Under the pieces are notes generated by a model that saw nothing but the letters and a program-made list of their open reading frames with translations, ran no database searches and was not told where the DNA came from. 64,000 nucleotides of DNA, from positions 2,728,001 to 2,792,000 of the forward strand of contig NZ_VFMQ01000001.1 of the NCBI RefSeq assembly GCF_006715175.1, read 5' to 3'. Positions 24,082-33,144 of the stretch are shown here, piece after piece. The position numbers and the translations under genes were made by a program. Within the stretch, counting starts at the first letter, position 1. Every line of letters begins with the position of its first letter. Source of the stretch: Curtobacterium citreum. Lineage in GTDB: Bacteria > Actinomycetota > Actinomycetes > Actinomycetales > Microbacteriaceae.

Positions 24082-25427
24082 GCGGCGCGGTCGTCTGGCT
24101 GCGGGAGGACCTGCGGCTCGCCGACAACCCCGCGCTCCGTGCCGCGATCGACCACGGTGGACCCGTCACGGTCGCGGTCGTCCTCGACGAGGAGACCGAC
24201 GGCATCCGACCGGTCGGGGCCGCGAGCCGCTGGTGGCTGCACCACTCGCTCGCGGCGCTCGACGGCGAGCTGCGGGACCGGGGGTCACGACTCGTGTTCC
24301 GGAAGGGCGCTGCTGCCGACGTGGTGCCGGCCCTGGTCCGTGACGCCGGTGCGGACGCGGTCTACTGGAACCGTCGCTACGGCCGGGTCGAGCGCGACCT
24401 GGACGCCGGCATCAAGAGCGCCCTGACCGACGCCGGGACCGAGGCGCACAGCTTCGCGGCGAACCTGCTCTGGGAGCCGTGGACCGTCCTGACCGGCCAG
24501 GGCGAGCCGTTCAAGGTCTTCACGCCGTTCTGGCGCGCGGCGCAGGCGATGCCCGAACCCCGGCACCCGCTGCCGAAGCCCCGCGACCTGCCGGCGCCGG
24601 CGGACGTGGACGGCGACGACCTGGACGACTGGGCCCTGCTGCCGACCGCTCCGGACTGGGCCGGCGGGCTCCGCGACGCCTGGGAGCCGGGCGAGGCCGG
24701 GGCGCACCGGAAGCTCGAACGGTTCGTCCACGACGCGCTCGAGGACTACGACCAGCGCGATGAGCCCGCGATGGCGGCGACGAGCGACCTGTCCCCGCAC
24801 CTGCGCTGGGGCGAGGTCAGCCCGTACCAGGTGTGGCACCGGCTGCACGGCGAACTCGAGCCCGAGCAGCGTCGGCAGGCCCCGGCCTTCCTCCGGCAGC
24901 TCGCATGGCGCGAGTTCAACTGGAACGAGTACTTCCACTGCGACGACATCGCCACCGTGAACGTCCGCCGTGAGTTCGACGCCTTCCCGTGGCGCGACGC
25001 CGACCAGGACGAGATCGACCGCTGGCGGCACGGCCGCACGGGCTTCGACCTGGTCGACGCGGGGATGCGGGAGCTCTGGCACTCCGGCGCGATGCACAAC
25101 CGTGTGCGGCTGGCGGCGGCGAGCTTCCTCGTGAAGAACCTGCTGGTCGACTGGCGGATCGGCGAGCAGTGGTTCTGGGACACCCTCGTCGACGCCGACC
25201 CGGCCAACAACGCGGGCAACTGGCAGTGGGTCGCCGGGTCCGGGTTCGACGCGGCGCCGTACTTCCGCGTCTTCAACCCCGACCGGCAGCTCGAGCGGTT
25301 CGACCCGCACCGTGAGTACGTGCACCGCTGGGTCCCCGCGGACGAGGACCGGCCGGAGCCGATGGTCGACCTCAAGGCGAGCCGGCAGCGCGCCCTCGAC
25401 GCCTACGACCGGATGCGCCGCGGATGA
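24078..25427 (+). CDS. phr: deoxyribodipyrimidine photolyase (class I)
   Basis: Repairs cyclobutane pyrimidine dimers with blue light. The 449-residue protein has the N-terminal antenna-cofactor domain (VVWLREDLRLADNPALRAAI) and the C-terminal FAD domain, with AFLRQLAWREFNWNEYF, WRHGRTGFDLVDAGMREL, MHNRVRLAAASFLVKNLL and ANNAGNWQWVAGSGFDAAPY. The tryptophans expected for the electron-transfer chain are present. Its ends overlap the marR stop and the hydrolase start by 4 bases each. Confidence 0.95.
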   Translation: MSGAVVWLREDLRLADNPALRAAIDHGGPVTVAVVLDEETDGIRPVGAASRWWLHHSLAALDGELRDRGSRLVFRKGAAADVVPALVRDAGADAVYWNRRYGRVERDLDAGIKSALTDAGTEAHSFAANLLWEPWTVLTGQGEPFKVFTPFWRAAQAMPEPRHPLPKPRDLPAPADVDGDDLDDWALLPTAPDWAGGLRDAWEPGEAGAHRKLERFVHDALEDYDQRDEPAMAATSDLSPHLRWGEVSPYQVWHRLHGELEPEQRRQAPAFLRQLAWREFNWNEYFHCDDIATVNVRREFDAFPWRDADQDEIDRWRHGRTGFDLVDAGMRELWHSGAMHNRVRLAAASFLVKNLLVDWRIGEQWFWDTLVDADPANNAGNWQWVAGSGFDAAPYFRVFNPDRQLERFDPHREYVHRWVPADEDRPEPMVDLKASRQRALDAYDRMRRG

Positions 25428-26875
25428 GCCTGCCCGACGACCTGCTGGCCGAGGTCGACGCGCTGTTCCATGACCGCGTCGCGGCCCGGACGGCCCCGAG
25501 CAGCGTCTGGGGCGTGTTCGACCGTGACGGGCTCATCGCCTCCGGCGGGCACGGCGACCGCGGGGACGGTCGGGCACCGGACGCCGACACCGTGTACCGC
25601 ATCGCGTCGTGCACGAAGAGCGTCACCGCGGCGACCCTCCTCACGCTCGTCGCCGAGGGCCGCGCCGACCTGGACGCCCCGATCACCGACGCGGTCCCGG
25701 CGTTCGCCGAGGTCACGCTGCCGTCGCGGGACGCCCCGGTCCCGACCCTGCGCATGCTCCTCACCATGGCCGGCGGGTTCCCGACGGACGACCCGTGGGC
25801 CGACCGGCAGGAGTCGATCGCCGACGCGGAACTCGACGACGTGCTCCGGGGCGGGCTGCTGTTCGACTCGGTGCCCGGGACCCGGTTCGCCTACTCGAAC
25901 ACCGGGTACGCCCTGCTCGGTCGCGCGGTGGCCGTCGCGGCCGGGACGACGTTCCACGAAGCCGCGGCCAGCCGCGTGCTGGTACCCCTCGGCCTGGAGG
26001 ACACGGTGTTCCGCGCCGAGGACGCCCGCGGGTACGTGGTGACCGGGCAGCGCGACGACGACGGGTCGTGGACCCCGCAGCCGATGACCGGCCCCGGAGC
26101 GTTCTCGTCGATCGGCGGACTGTTCTCGACCGTCCGCGACCTCGCCCGGTGGGCACGGCACCTGGCCTCGGCAACGTCGACCGCCCCGGAGCCCGGACCG
26201 CTCTCCCCCGCCGACCGGCGGCTCATGCAGCAGGCGATGCGCGTCGTGCCGCCGTCGGTGGTCCCGTCCTCGACCCGGGCGACCGCGTACGGCTTCGGGC
26301 TGTTCGTCGAGCAGGACCCGCGGTTCGGTGAGCTCGTCAGCCACTCCGGCGGCTACCCCGGCTTCTCCGCGCACATGCGCTGGTCCGTCGAGCACGGCCT
26401 CGGCGTGGTCGCGTTCGAGAACGCCACGCAGGCCAAGGTCTCCGCGGCCGCCGACCGGGCGCTCGACCTCGTGCTGGACCGAATCCCGGGCCAGCCGGTC
26501 CCGGTCGCGCCGGGCGTCGAGCGGACCACCGCCGCCGCCCGGGACGCCCAGCGCTCGGTCACGACCCTGCTCCAGCAGTGGGCCGACGCCCCGCAGGACC
26601 CCGCCGGCGACGCCCTCGCCGACCGCGTCTGCAGCCCGAACGTCGCGATGGACCAGCCGTACGAACGGCGACGGCGGGCACTCGCTGAGGCCGTCGCCCG
26701 CGTCGGTGTCGACCTGCACGCGGACCCCGTCGAGGAGCACGCGACCGTGCCCTCACAGCTGCGCTGGTGGCTGCCGGGGACGAACGGGCGCCTCCGCATC
26801 GAGATCAAGCTCGCGCCGCTCGCCGTCGGACTCGTGCAGACCCTGACGGTGACCGCGGAGCCCACCGAGCGCTAG
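25424..26875 (+). CDS. beta-lactamase-fold serine hydrolase
   Basis: A 483-residue class C beta-lactamase/esterase-like enzyme without a signal peptide, so probably cytoplasmic and not a resistance enzyme. The catalytic motifs are S-x-x-K in IASCTKSVTAATLL (near residue 63), Y-x-N in FAYSNTGYALLG and H-S-G in LVSHSGGYPGFSAH. A C-terminal extension of about 110 residues follows the hydrolase domain. It is the third gene of the marR-phr operon and converges on the PfkB gene with an 8-base gap. Confidence 0.9.
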   Translation: MSLPDDLLAEVDALFHDRVAARTAPSSVWGVFDRDGLIASGGHGDRGDGRAPDADTVYRIASCTKSVTAATLLTLVAEGRADLDAPITDAVPAFAEVTLPSRDAPVPTLRMLLTMAGGFPTDDPWADRQESIADAELDDVLRGGLLFDSVPGTRFAYSNTGYALLGRAVAVAAGTTFHEAAASRVLVPLGLEDTVFRAEDARGYVVTGQRDDDGSWTPQPMTGPGAFSSIGGLFSTVRDLARWARHLASATSTAPEPGPLSPADRRLMQQAMRVVPPSVVPSSTRATAYGFGLFVEQDPRFGELVSHSGGYPGFSAHMRWSVEHGLGVVAFENATQAKVSAAADRALDLVLDRIPGQPVPVAPGVERTTAAARDAQRSVTTLLQQWADAPQDPAGDALADRVCSPNVAMDQPYERRRRALAEAVARVGVDLHADPVEEHATVPSQLRWWLPGTNGRLRIEIKLAPLAVGLVQTLTVTAEPTER

Positions 26876-26883
26876 GGCCCAGC

Positions 26884-27858
26884 TCAGACCGGCGGACGGC
26901 CGCCCACGAAGCCCAGCGCACGCGACGCCACCCGGGTGCCCTCGCGCGCGGCGGCGCCGACCCGCACGGGGTCGGTCGCCCACGCACGCAGGAACCCGGC
27001 GGCGAAGGCGTCCCCGGCCCCGAGCGTGTCGACGACCGTCGCCGGGGTGGCCGGGACCCGCTGCGGGCTCCGGCCCGGACGTCCGAGCAGCGCCCCGTCG
27101 GACCCGGTCGTCACGACGACGAGCGGCACGACCGCGGTGAGCCGGCGGACGGCCTCGGCTGCGGTCGCCGCGCCGGTCAGCGCGCAGGCCTCGGCCTCGT
27201 CCGGGAAGAGCACGTCGACGCCGTCCAGGGCGGCGAGGAACGCCTCGGGGCCGACGGAGCGGACCACGGCCTCGGCGGACGGGTCGAGCGACACCCGCGC
27301 ACCCGCGGACCCCGCTCGTGCGACGAGCCCTGCGATCCGCTCGGCACCACCACCACCGAGCATCGCCGCCCCGGTGAGGTGCACGATGTCCGCGCGCGCG
27401 ACGAGGTCGCCCGGCACGTCCGCCGCGTCGAGGTCACCGCTCGCCGCGGGATCCGTCATCGCGGTCCGGCCGCGGCCGTCGCGTACGGAGACGATCGCCC
27501 CGGTCGCGGCGCGCGCGTCGTAGCGCACGTGCGCCCGGACGCCGGCGTCCGCCAGGGAGCGCTCGTGCCGGAGGACGTCGTCGACGCCGACGCGGGCGAC
27601 GAGGTCGACCTCCGCCCCGAGCCAGCCGAGCCAGGTGGCGGTGTTGCCCGCGGCGCCGAGCGACCGGTGCTGGATCACGGCCGCCGGGTCGTGCGTCCCC
27701 ACCGCCTCGGCGCTCGTCTGCACGAGGACCCCGTCGAGCACGTCGCCGACGACCAGGAAGCGCTTCCCGACGCCGCGACGACGACCCGTGACCTCTCGTC
27801 CGGCGCGGGTGGCTGCGGGCCGTGGGGGCACCACGACGGGCTCGGAGGACGATGACAC
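26884..27858 (-). CDS. PfkB family carbohydrate kinase (ribokinase-like)
   Basis: A 324-residue sugar or nucleoside kinase. The substrate-binding signature GAAGNTATWLGWLGAEVDLV and the C-terminal ATP/anion-hole signature DTLGAGDAFAAGFLRAW, with the catalytic Asp, are both intact. The sugar cannot be identified. GTG at 27858 was chosen because a TAGGAT box (27866-27871) lies 7 bases upstream; that box overlaps the other candidate, an ATG at 27867. About 30 Ser/Pro/Arg-rich residues precede the fold. Confidence 0.9.
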   Translation of the reverse strand: MSSSSEPVVVPPRPAATRAGREVTGRRRGVGKRFLVVGDVLDGVLVQTSAEAVGTHDPAAVIQHRSLGAAGNTATWLGWLGAEVDLVARVGVDDVLRHERSLADAGVRAHVRYDARAATGAIVSVRDGRGRTAMTDPAASGDLDAADVPGDLVARADIVHLTGAAMLGGGGAERIAGLVARAGSAGARVSLDPSAEAVVRSVGPEAFLAALDGVDVLFPDEAEACALTGAATAAEAVRRLTAVVPLVVVTTGSDGALLGRPGRSPQRVPATPATVVDTLGAGDAFAAGFLRAWATDPVRVGAAAREGTRVASRALGFVGGRPPV

Positions 27859-28026
27859 GTCCGCCATCCTAGCCAGACCCGAGTATTCCTCTACTTCAGG
27901 GAAGCTGCGAGCAGATGTCGATCCTCGCAGGTGCGGGATGTCATGGCGATCGGCTAACATTTCAGGTGATCGGCTGCGTCGTGCGCGTCGACCGACCACC
28001 ACGCGACCGCGACCCCCGGAGATCCC

Positions 28027-28599
28027 ATGCCCAGGAAGCCCGACCCGACGCTCAAGCCCGCGATCGTCGAGAAGGTCGCGCAGCACCTGCTCGACACCAA
28101 GCTCGAGGACGTCTCCGTCCGCAGCCTCGGCCGGGTCCTCGGCACGAGCGCGTACCCGATCGTGTACCACTTCGGCTCGCGGGAGTCCCTGATCCAGGCG
28201 GTGGTCGACCACCTCGAGGCCGACGTGGTCGATCTCGTCCTCGACCCCGAGGGCGACACCGACGCACTGGGCCGGCACCTCGTCACGGTGTTCGGCGGAC
28301 TGGACTCCCCCGAACGCGCACTCGCCGCGCGGCTGACGTTCGAGCTCGGCTGCGTGGAGTCCATCGACGGGCGGGATCGCGAACGGCGGTCGTTCCGGCG
28401 GCGGATCGCGGAGATCGCTGCCTGGTGCTCCGCGCACGGCGCCTGCCCGGACACCGCCGAGCGCACGGCACGCGCCGCCGTCGGTGCCGCACGTGGCGTG
28501 CAGTGGGGCGCCCTCGTCGACCCGGCCGGCACGGACGTCGACGGCGCGCTCCGGGCGATCGCGCTCGAGGTGTCCGTCGGCTCCCTCGCCACCGCCTGA
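28027..28599 (+). CDS. TetR family transcriptional regulator
   Basis: A 190-residue regulator with the TetR helix-turn-helix (VSVRSLGRVLGTSAYPIVYH, then FGSRESLIQAVVDHLEADV) and a diverged C-terminal ligand domain. Upstream, the direct repeat GATCGGCT (around 27949-27956 and 27967-27974) flanks TAACAT, a candidate -10 region, and may be its own operator. It is divergent from the PfkB gene, a possible target. Confidence 0.88.
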   Translation: MPRKPDPTLKPAIVEKVAQHLLDTKLEDVSVRSLGRVLGTSAYPIVYHFGSRESLIQAVVDHLEADVVDLVLDPEGDTDALGRHLVTVFGGLDSPERALAARLTFELGCVESIDGRDRERRSFRRRIAEIAAWCSAHGACPDTAERTARAAVGAARGVQWGALVDPAGTDVDGALRAIALEVSVGSLATA

Positions 28600-28718
28600 C
28601 GGCGCCCGTCCGCCCGCCGGCGGGTCGCACAGGATCGACGAACCGCCAGCAGACGCGTGCCCGTCAGCCCACCCGCGGCCATCGGCCGACGCCTGTCAGC
28701 AGACCGCGCGCGACCGCC

Positions 28719-28757
28719 AGACTGCGCACGGCGACCAGACTGCGCGCGGTGACCAGA
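28719..28757. repeat. imperfect short direct repeats
   Basis: GCGACCGCCAGACTGCGCAC is followed by GGCGACCAGACTGCGCGC and GGTGACCAGACG, a diverging unit of about 18-20 bases, between the TetR gene and the palindromic element before sodA. It is probably slippage-derived filler without function. Confidence 0.6.
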
Positions 28758-28759
28758 CG

Positions 28760-28805
28760 ACGGACGGGAGGCGCGGTACCAGCCGGCACCGCGCCTCCCG
28801 TCCGT
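28760..28805. repeat. palindromic element copy 3 (21-bp arms)
   Basis: Arms ACGGACGGGAGGCGCGGTAC(C) and its complement pair with a single mismatch around the loop AGCC. Loop and core are the same as in the copy at 6012, about 22.7 kb away. It lies between the convergent ends of the TetR gene and sodA. Confidence 0.88.
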
Positions 28806-28835
28806 GGGTCGGTCACCGGGGTGACCGACGTCGCG

Positions 28836-29450
28836 TCACAGGGTGACGAACGACTGCGCCTTCGCGTTCGCGAAGCGCGCTGCCACGTTCTCCCAGTCGA
28901 CGATGTTCCACACGGCCTTGACGTAGTCCGCCTTGACGTTGAGGTAGTCGAGGTAGAAGGCGTGCTCCCACATGTCGAGCATGAAGATCGGGACGACGCC
29001 GAGCGGGACGTTGGCCTGCTGGTCGAAGAGCTGGAACGTGACCAGCTTCTGGCCGACCTGGTCCCACGCGAGGACGGACCAGCCGGAGCCCTGGATGCCG
29101 TTCGCGACCGCCGCGAACTGCGCCTGGAACTGCTCGAAGGAGCCGAAGAACTCGTCGATCGCCGCGGCGAGCTCACCCTCGGGGACCTTCGTGTCCGGCC
29201 CGAGGTTGGTCCAGAAGATCGAGTGGTTGACGTGGCCGCCGAGGTGGAACGCGAGGTCCTTCTCGAGCTTGTTGATCGCACCGAAGTTGCCCGACTCACG
29301 AGCCTCGCCGAGCTGCTGCAGCGCGGTGTTGGCGCCCGTCACGTAGGCCTGGTGGTGCTTGTCGTGGTGCAGCTGCATGATCTTGCCGCTGATGTGCGGC
29401 TCGAGGGCGGCGTAGTCGTACGGCAGGTCGGGCAGGGTGTACTCAGCCAT
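28836..29450 (-). CDS. sodA: superoxide dismutase (Mn/Fe type)
   Basis: Dismutes superoxide. The 204-residue protein begins AEYTLPDLPYDYAALEPHIS and has all metal ligands: His in HHDKHHQAYV, His in HVNHSIFW, and Asp and His in MLDMWEHAFYLDYLNVK. The GQ.. motif residues (GIQGSGWSVLAWD) favour Mn or cambialistic use. AAAGGACCTCC upstream of the ATG gives a strong ribosome site. It is monocistronic, with the palindromic element as its terminator. Confidence 0.97.
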   Translation of the reverse strand: MAEYTLPDLPYDYAALEPHISGKIMQLHHDKHHQAYVTGANTALQQLGEARESGNFGAINKLEKDLAFHLGGHVNHSIFWTNLGPDTKVPEGELAAAIDEFFGSFEQFQAQFAAVANGIQGSGWSVLAWDQVGQKLVTFQLFDQQANVPLGVVPIFMLDMWEHAFYLDYLNVKADYVKAVWNIVDWENVAARFANAKAQSFVTL

Positions 29451-29493
29451 CGGAGGTCCTTTCGTTCGTGGTTGTCGGACGGTGCTCCGCGAC

Positions 29494-30003
29494 TCAGGAG
29501 AGCCGGGAACGTTCGGAGAGGGAGTGGAACTCCCGGTTGTGGTAGACCAGCGGCTCGCCGTGCTCGCGGCCGACGACGATGTCGAGGACCTCGGCGACGA
29601 CCACGGTGGACGAACCGATCTCGGTCGTCGAGCGCGGCCGGCAGCGCAGGGCGGTGGCCGCAGTCGGTAGGTACCGCTCGCCCGTGGGCAGGGTCCCCCA
29701 CATCGGGTCGTCGGCGGCCGGGCTGCCGGTCGCGGCGAAGCGCTTGGCGAGTCCGACGCTCAGCGAGTCGACGAGGTGCACGACGAAGACGTCGGCGCCG
29801 AGCACGACCCCGGCGGAGCCGGATTTCGTCGAGAGCGAGAACACCAGGACGGGCGGGTCCACGGCGACGCTCGCGACGCTCGAGGCGGTGAGGCCGGTGG
29901 GGCCGTCGGGTCCCTCGGCGGTGATGACCGCCACACCGGCGGGGTGTCCGCGGAAGGCGGCCTTGTACGCGTCGGCGGTCGTGGCCGGTGCTTCGTCGGG
30001 CAT
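29494..30003 (-). CDS. flavin reductase family protein
   Basis: A 169-residue FMN-binding split-barrel protein (Flavin_Reduct): RGHPAGVAVITAEGPDGPTG, LTASSVASVAVDPPVLVF and SLSVGLAKRFAATGSPA. Such proteins supply reduced flavin to monooxygenases or act alone as reductases. The ATG at MPDEAPATT was chosen, although an in-frame ATG 17 codons upstream exists with a Pro-rich unconserved N-terminus. It lies 43 bases downstream of the sodA start region on the same strand, so it may be transcribed ahead of sodA. Confidence 0.88.
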   Translation of the reverse strand: MPDEAPATTADAYKAAFRGHPAGVAVITAEGPDGPTGLTASSVASVAVDPPVLVFSLSTKSGSAGVVLGADVFVVHLVDSLSVGLAKRFAATGSPAADDPMWGTLPTGERYLPTAATALRCRPRSTTEIGSSTVVVAEVLDIVVGREHGEPLVYHNREFHSLSERSRLS

Positions 30004-30178
30004 GGCAGTCGTGGGGTTCCTCCGGGGTGGGGTGGGCCGCGGCTGCGCGGCCACGTCCCAACGTAGGACCTCAACCGTGGTTCAGGTCAACGATTCCCAG
30101 GTTCGTCCGATCCCGGGCGCGCCGGAGGGGACGCCGGAGGCCGACACCCGGGTGCGCCGGAGCCTGCCCGGGGTCGTC

Positions 30179-30235
30179 GATGGAGCAGTCGACGTCGGGC
30201 GGCGGTCACCGACCCGACGTCTTCTGCTCCATCGA
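30179..30235. terminator. long hairpin downstream of the DHA2 exporter gene
   Basis: Arms CGATGGAGCAG...GACGTCGGG and CCCGACGTC...CTGCTCCATCG pair over 22 bases with two mismatches around a GCGGCGGTCACCGA-type loop. It lies 60 bases beyond the stop of the exporter gene and before the flavin reductase gene on the same strand. The sequence is unrelated to the dispersed element. Confidence 0.75.
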
Positions 30236-30295
30236 GTGCGCGCGAGCAAGCACGGGGCCACGCAGGACCGCCCGCGCCGGTCGCGCGCCGCCGGG

Positions 30296-31819
30296 TCAGT
30301 CGCGCTTGAGCATGACGACCGACGCGGCCGCCGCGACGAGCATGAGCACCGCGGCGACGCCCGCCGTGATCGTCACGCCGGAGTCGAACGCCGATCGGGC
30401 GCTCTCGAGCAGCGCCTGCCCGGCCGTGCCGCCGAGGTCCTGCGCCGCCGACACCGCGCCGCCGAGGGTCTCCTGCGCCGCCGTGTGCGCCGACCCGCTC
30501 AGGCCGCCGGGCACCACGACGTGCGCCCGGTAGGCCGTCGCGAGGATGGTGCCGAGCACGGCCGTCCCGAGGACCGCGCCGATCTCGTACGCCGTCTCGG
30601 ACACCGCCGACGCCGCACCGGCCTTGTCCGCGGGCGCCGTCGAGATGATGAGGTCGTTCGTGACCGTCTCGGACGCGCCGATCCCGATGCCGAGCAGCAC
30701 GAACGCGAACGCCAGGGCGACCACGGACGCGTGGTGCCCGAGGACCGAGACCATCGCGTACGCGGCAGCCGAGAACGTCAGCGAGACCGCGACGACCCAC
30801 CGTGGGGCCACCCGGGCGACGATCGGCACGACGACGAGTCCGGCGACGATCGTGAGCACCGACCCGGGGATGAGCACCATCCCGGAGGCGAACGGGTCGA
30901 GCCCGGCGACGAGCTGCAGGTGCTGCGCGATGAAGAACAGGAAGCCGGTGAGCGAGAACATCGCCGCCATGTTCATGAGCACGCTGCCGCTGAAGGCCGT
31001 GCTCCGGAACAGCCGGAGGTCGAGCATGGGCGTGCGCGACCGGAGCTGCCGGCGGACGAACGCGATGCCGCAGAGCACGCCGACGGCGAGCATGGCGATC
31101 GCGAAGCCGCGCTCCTCCGGGTGCACGATCGACTTGATCGCCCAGGCAACGGGCGCGAGCGTCCCGAGCGAGAGCAGCATGCTCGGGACGTCGACGGGCC
31201 CCGGCGCGGGGTCGCGGGACTCCGGCACGAAGAACGGCACGCCGACGAGCATGAGCACGAGGATCGGGACGGCGACCAGGAAGACGCTGCCCCAGTGGAA
31301 GTGCGCCAGGAGCACACCGCCGACGAGCGGGCCGAGGGCGTTGCCGGCGGCGAACATCGTCGACCAGACGGCGAGCGCCATCCGCCGCTCCCCCGCGTCG
31401 GTGAACACGTTGCGGATGATCGAGAGCGTGGCCGGCATGAGCATCGCGCCGAAGACGCCCATCGCGATGCGGGCCGCGACGAGCATCCAGGCCTCGGTCG
31501 CGAACGCGGCGGCGACGGAGAACAGCGCGAACCCGGTCGCGCCGACGACGAGGATCCGGCGGCGTCCGATGCGGTCGCCGATGCTGCCCATGACGACGAG
31601 CAGGCCGGCGAGGACGAGCGGGTAGGCGTCGACGATCCAGAGCTGCGTGGTCGCGCTGGGGTCGAGGGCGCGGGCGATCGTCGGCAGCGCGAAGCTCAGG
31701 ACGGTGTTGTCCACCGAGATGAGCAGGACGGGCAGCATCAGCACGGCGAGCGCGGCGAACCGTCGGGCGCGGCTGCCGGTGACGGCGGTGGCGACGGGGC
31801 TGGTGAGCAGTGCGGACAC
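30296..31819 (-). CDS. DHA2/EmrB-QacA type MFS exporter
   Basis: A 507-residue, 14-helix proton-driven drug exporter. Helix 1 carries LLISVDNTVLSFALPTIARA, the DHA2 motif D1. GSIGDRIGRRRILVVGATGF is motif A, and GNALGPLVGGVLLAHFHWGS is motif C of antiporters. The GTG start has GGGAG 6 bases upstream. A TetR-type dyad lies in its promoter spacer. A single helix at the C-terminus ends in LKRD. Substrate unknown. Confidence 0.93.
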   Translation of the reverse strand: MSALLTSPVATAVTGSRARRFAALAVLMLPVLLISVDNTVLSFALPTIARALDPSATTQLWIVDAYPLVLAGLLVVMGSIGDRIGRRRILVVGATGFALFSVAAAFATEAWMLVAARIAMGVFGAMLMPATLSIIRNVFTDAGERRMALAVWSTMFAAGNALGPLVGGVLLAHFHWGSVFLVAVPILVLMLVGVPFFVPESRDPAPGPVDVPSMLLSLGTLAPVAWAIKSIVHPEERGFAIAMLAVGVLCGIAFVRRQLRSRTPMLDLRLFRSTAFSGSVLMNMAAMFSLTGFLFFIAQHLQLVAGLDPFASGMVLIPGSVLTIVAGLVVVPIVARVAPRWVVAVSLTFSAAAYAMVSVLGHHASVVALAFAFVLLGIGIGASETVTNDLIISTAPADKAGAASAVSETAYEIGAVLGTAVLGTILATAYRAHVVVPGGLSGSAHTAAQETLGGAVSAAQDLGGTAGQALLESARSAFDSGVTITAGVAAVLMLVAAAASVVMLKRD

Positions 31820-31912
31820 GGTGACTCCCTGGGGGTTCGAGCCGGACCAGGTCGACGGCGGAGCAGACGAGACGGGGCGCGGTGTCGGCACGCGCCCCGT
31901 CAGGACTCCGTA

Positions 31913-31950
31913 AGTGTACCGTCTGGACGGTGTTGGTTGCAAGTGCAACC
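31913..31950 (-). promoter_or_regulatory. exporter promoter with TetR-type operator
   Basis: On the minus strand TTGCAA (31937-31942) and TACACT (31913-31918) are spaced by 18 bases. The spacer holds the dyad ACCGTC-TG-GACGGT (31918-31931), typical of operators for TetR regulators of DHA2 exporters. A second dyad GGTTGC-AAGT-GCAACC (31935-31950) covers the -35 box. Either site would block RNA polymerase when bound. No TetR gene is adjacent. Confidence 0.75.
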
Positions 31951-31956
31951 GAACAG

Positions 31957-32000
31957 CGGACGGGAGGCCCGTGGCGGCGCCGCCACGGGCCTCCCGTCCG
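31957..32000. repeat. palindromic element copy 4 (perfect 44-bp palindrome)
   Basis: CGGACGGGAGGCCCGTGGCGGC and its complement abut without any loop base, forming a perfect 44-bp palindrome. It lies downstream of the lacI pseudogene and upstream of the exporter promoter. The core arms match the other copies, with a CGTGGC extension instead of GCGGTGCC. Confidence 0.9.
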
Positions 32001-32030
32001 TTTCCTGCGAACCCTGCGGACGCGGGCCGC

Positions 32031-33112
32031 TCAGGCGGACTCGCGCACCAGCAACCGGTGGCGCACGGTGCGCTGCACCGACGCGCCGGAGCGGGGCAGC
32101 TCCCCCGCGATCATGCCGAGGGCGAGGTCGAGGGCCTCGCGTGCGACGGCGCCGAGGTCGACCGCCAGGGTGGTCAGGTGGGCGCGACGAGCGTGCCGAC
32201 CGCGAGCCCGTCGACGCCGACGACGCGGACGCGTCCGGGGACGTCGACACCGGCGCGACGGCACGCGGCGAGGACGCCGAGCGCCATCACGTCGTTGAAC
32301 GCGACCACCGCGTCGACAGCGGGGAACCGTTCGAGCGCCCGCGCGGCCATCGCGGCTCCGTGCTCGGACGTCGACGCCTCGGCGATCGCGATCTCCGGGC
32401 GGTGCCCACGGCGCCGGAGTGCGTCGAGCACGAGGAGCCCGCGACTGCTCGGACGGCCGGTGTGCGAGGCGTCGACGATCACCGGGTGCCGGACCCCCGT
32501 GGCCGTCAGGTGGTCGGCGAGGTCCTCGACGGCCGACGCCGGGTCGATGCGGACGGCGCCGCGGAGGACCTCGCCAGCGGGGTCGAGCTCGACCACGGGG
32601 ACCGTGCCGAGCCGCTCGATCCACTCGGGCGCGCGGATGCCGAGGTACCCGATCACCACGTCGGTCTGCGCCCCGAGGGCCTGCACCGCGCGGTCGGAGT
32701 CCCCCGCGAGCCCGACGTCGGCGAGCATGACGTTCCACCCGCGGGCCGCAGCCAGGCCGAGCACCGCGGCCGCGAGCTCGGGCGAGTACGGGTTCCGGAG
32801 GTCGTTCACCACGAGGCCGAGCTGGCGGTCACCGCCGGTGACGAGCCCGCGGCCGAAGCGCGACGGCCGGTAGTGCAGCGCCGACGCAGCGGCCAGGACG
32901 CGCTCCTGCGTCGCCGCGCTGATGCCGTACATGCCGTTCATCGCACGGGTCACGGTCTGGCGCGAGACCCCGGCAGCCGCGGCGACGTCGTGGATCGTGG
33001 CGCGGGTGGCCGACCGCCCCGCGGACGCGTCGGCGCCTGCTGCTCCGTCCGGTGCTGCTGCGTCCGCGGGGTGGACGGTGTCGGTCACGCCGTGGGGCGT
33101 GGTGTCGGTCAC
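32031..33112 (-). pseudogene. LacI family regulator, broken by a one-base deletion
   Basis: The reading frame from GTG 33112 encodes 312 residues of a LacI repressor: ATIHDVAAAAGVSRQTVTRA is the helix-turn-helix, followed by a periplasmic-binding-protein-like domain ending RVVGVDGLAVGTLVAPT and a TGA at 32174-32176. The expected family continuation, HLTTLAVDLGAVAREALDLA to LLVRESA, is intact in the next frame and ends at 32031. Adding one G to the GGG run at 32180-32182 restores LVAPHLTTL exactly. The last 49 residues, including part of the core dimer interface, are lost if real. It follows the fusion dehydrogenase gene by 33 bases and is probably its regulator. Confidence 0.85.
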
Positions 33113-33144
33113 GTTCGGGTCGCGCTGTCGGTCGAGCGCCGCGG

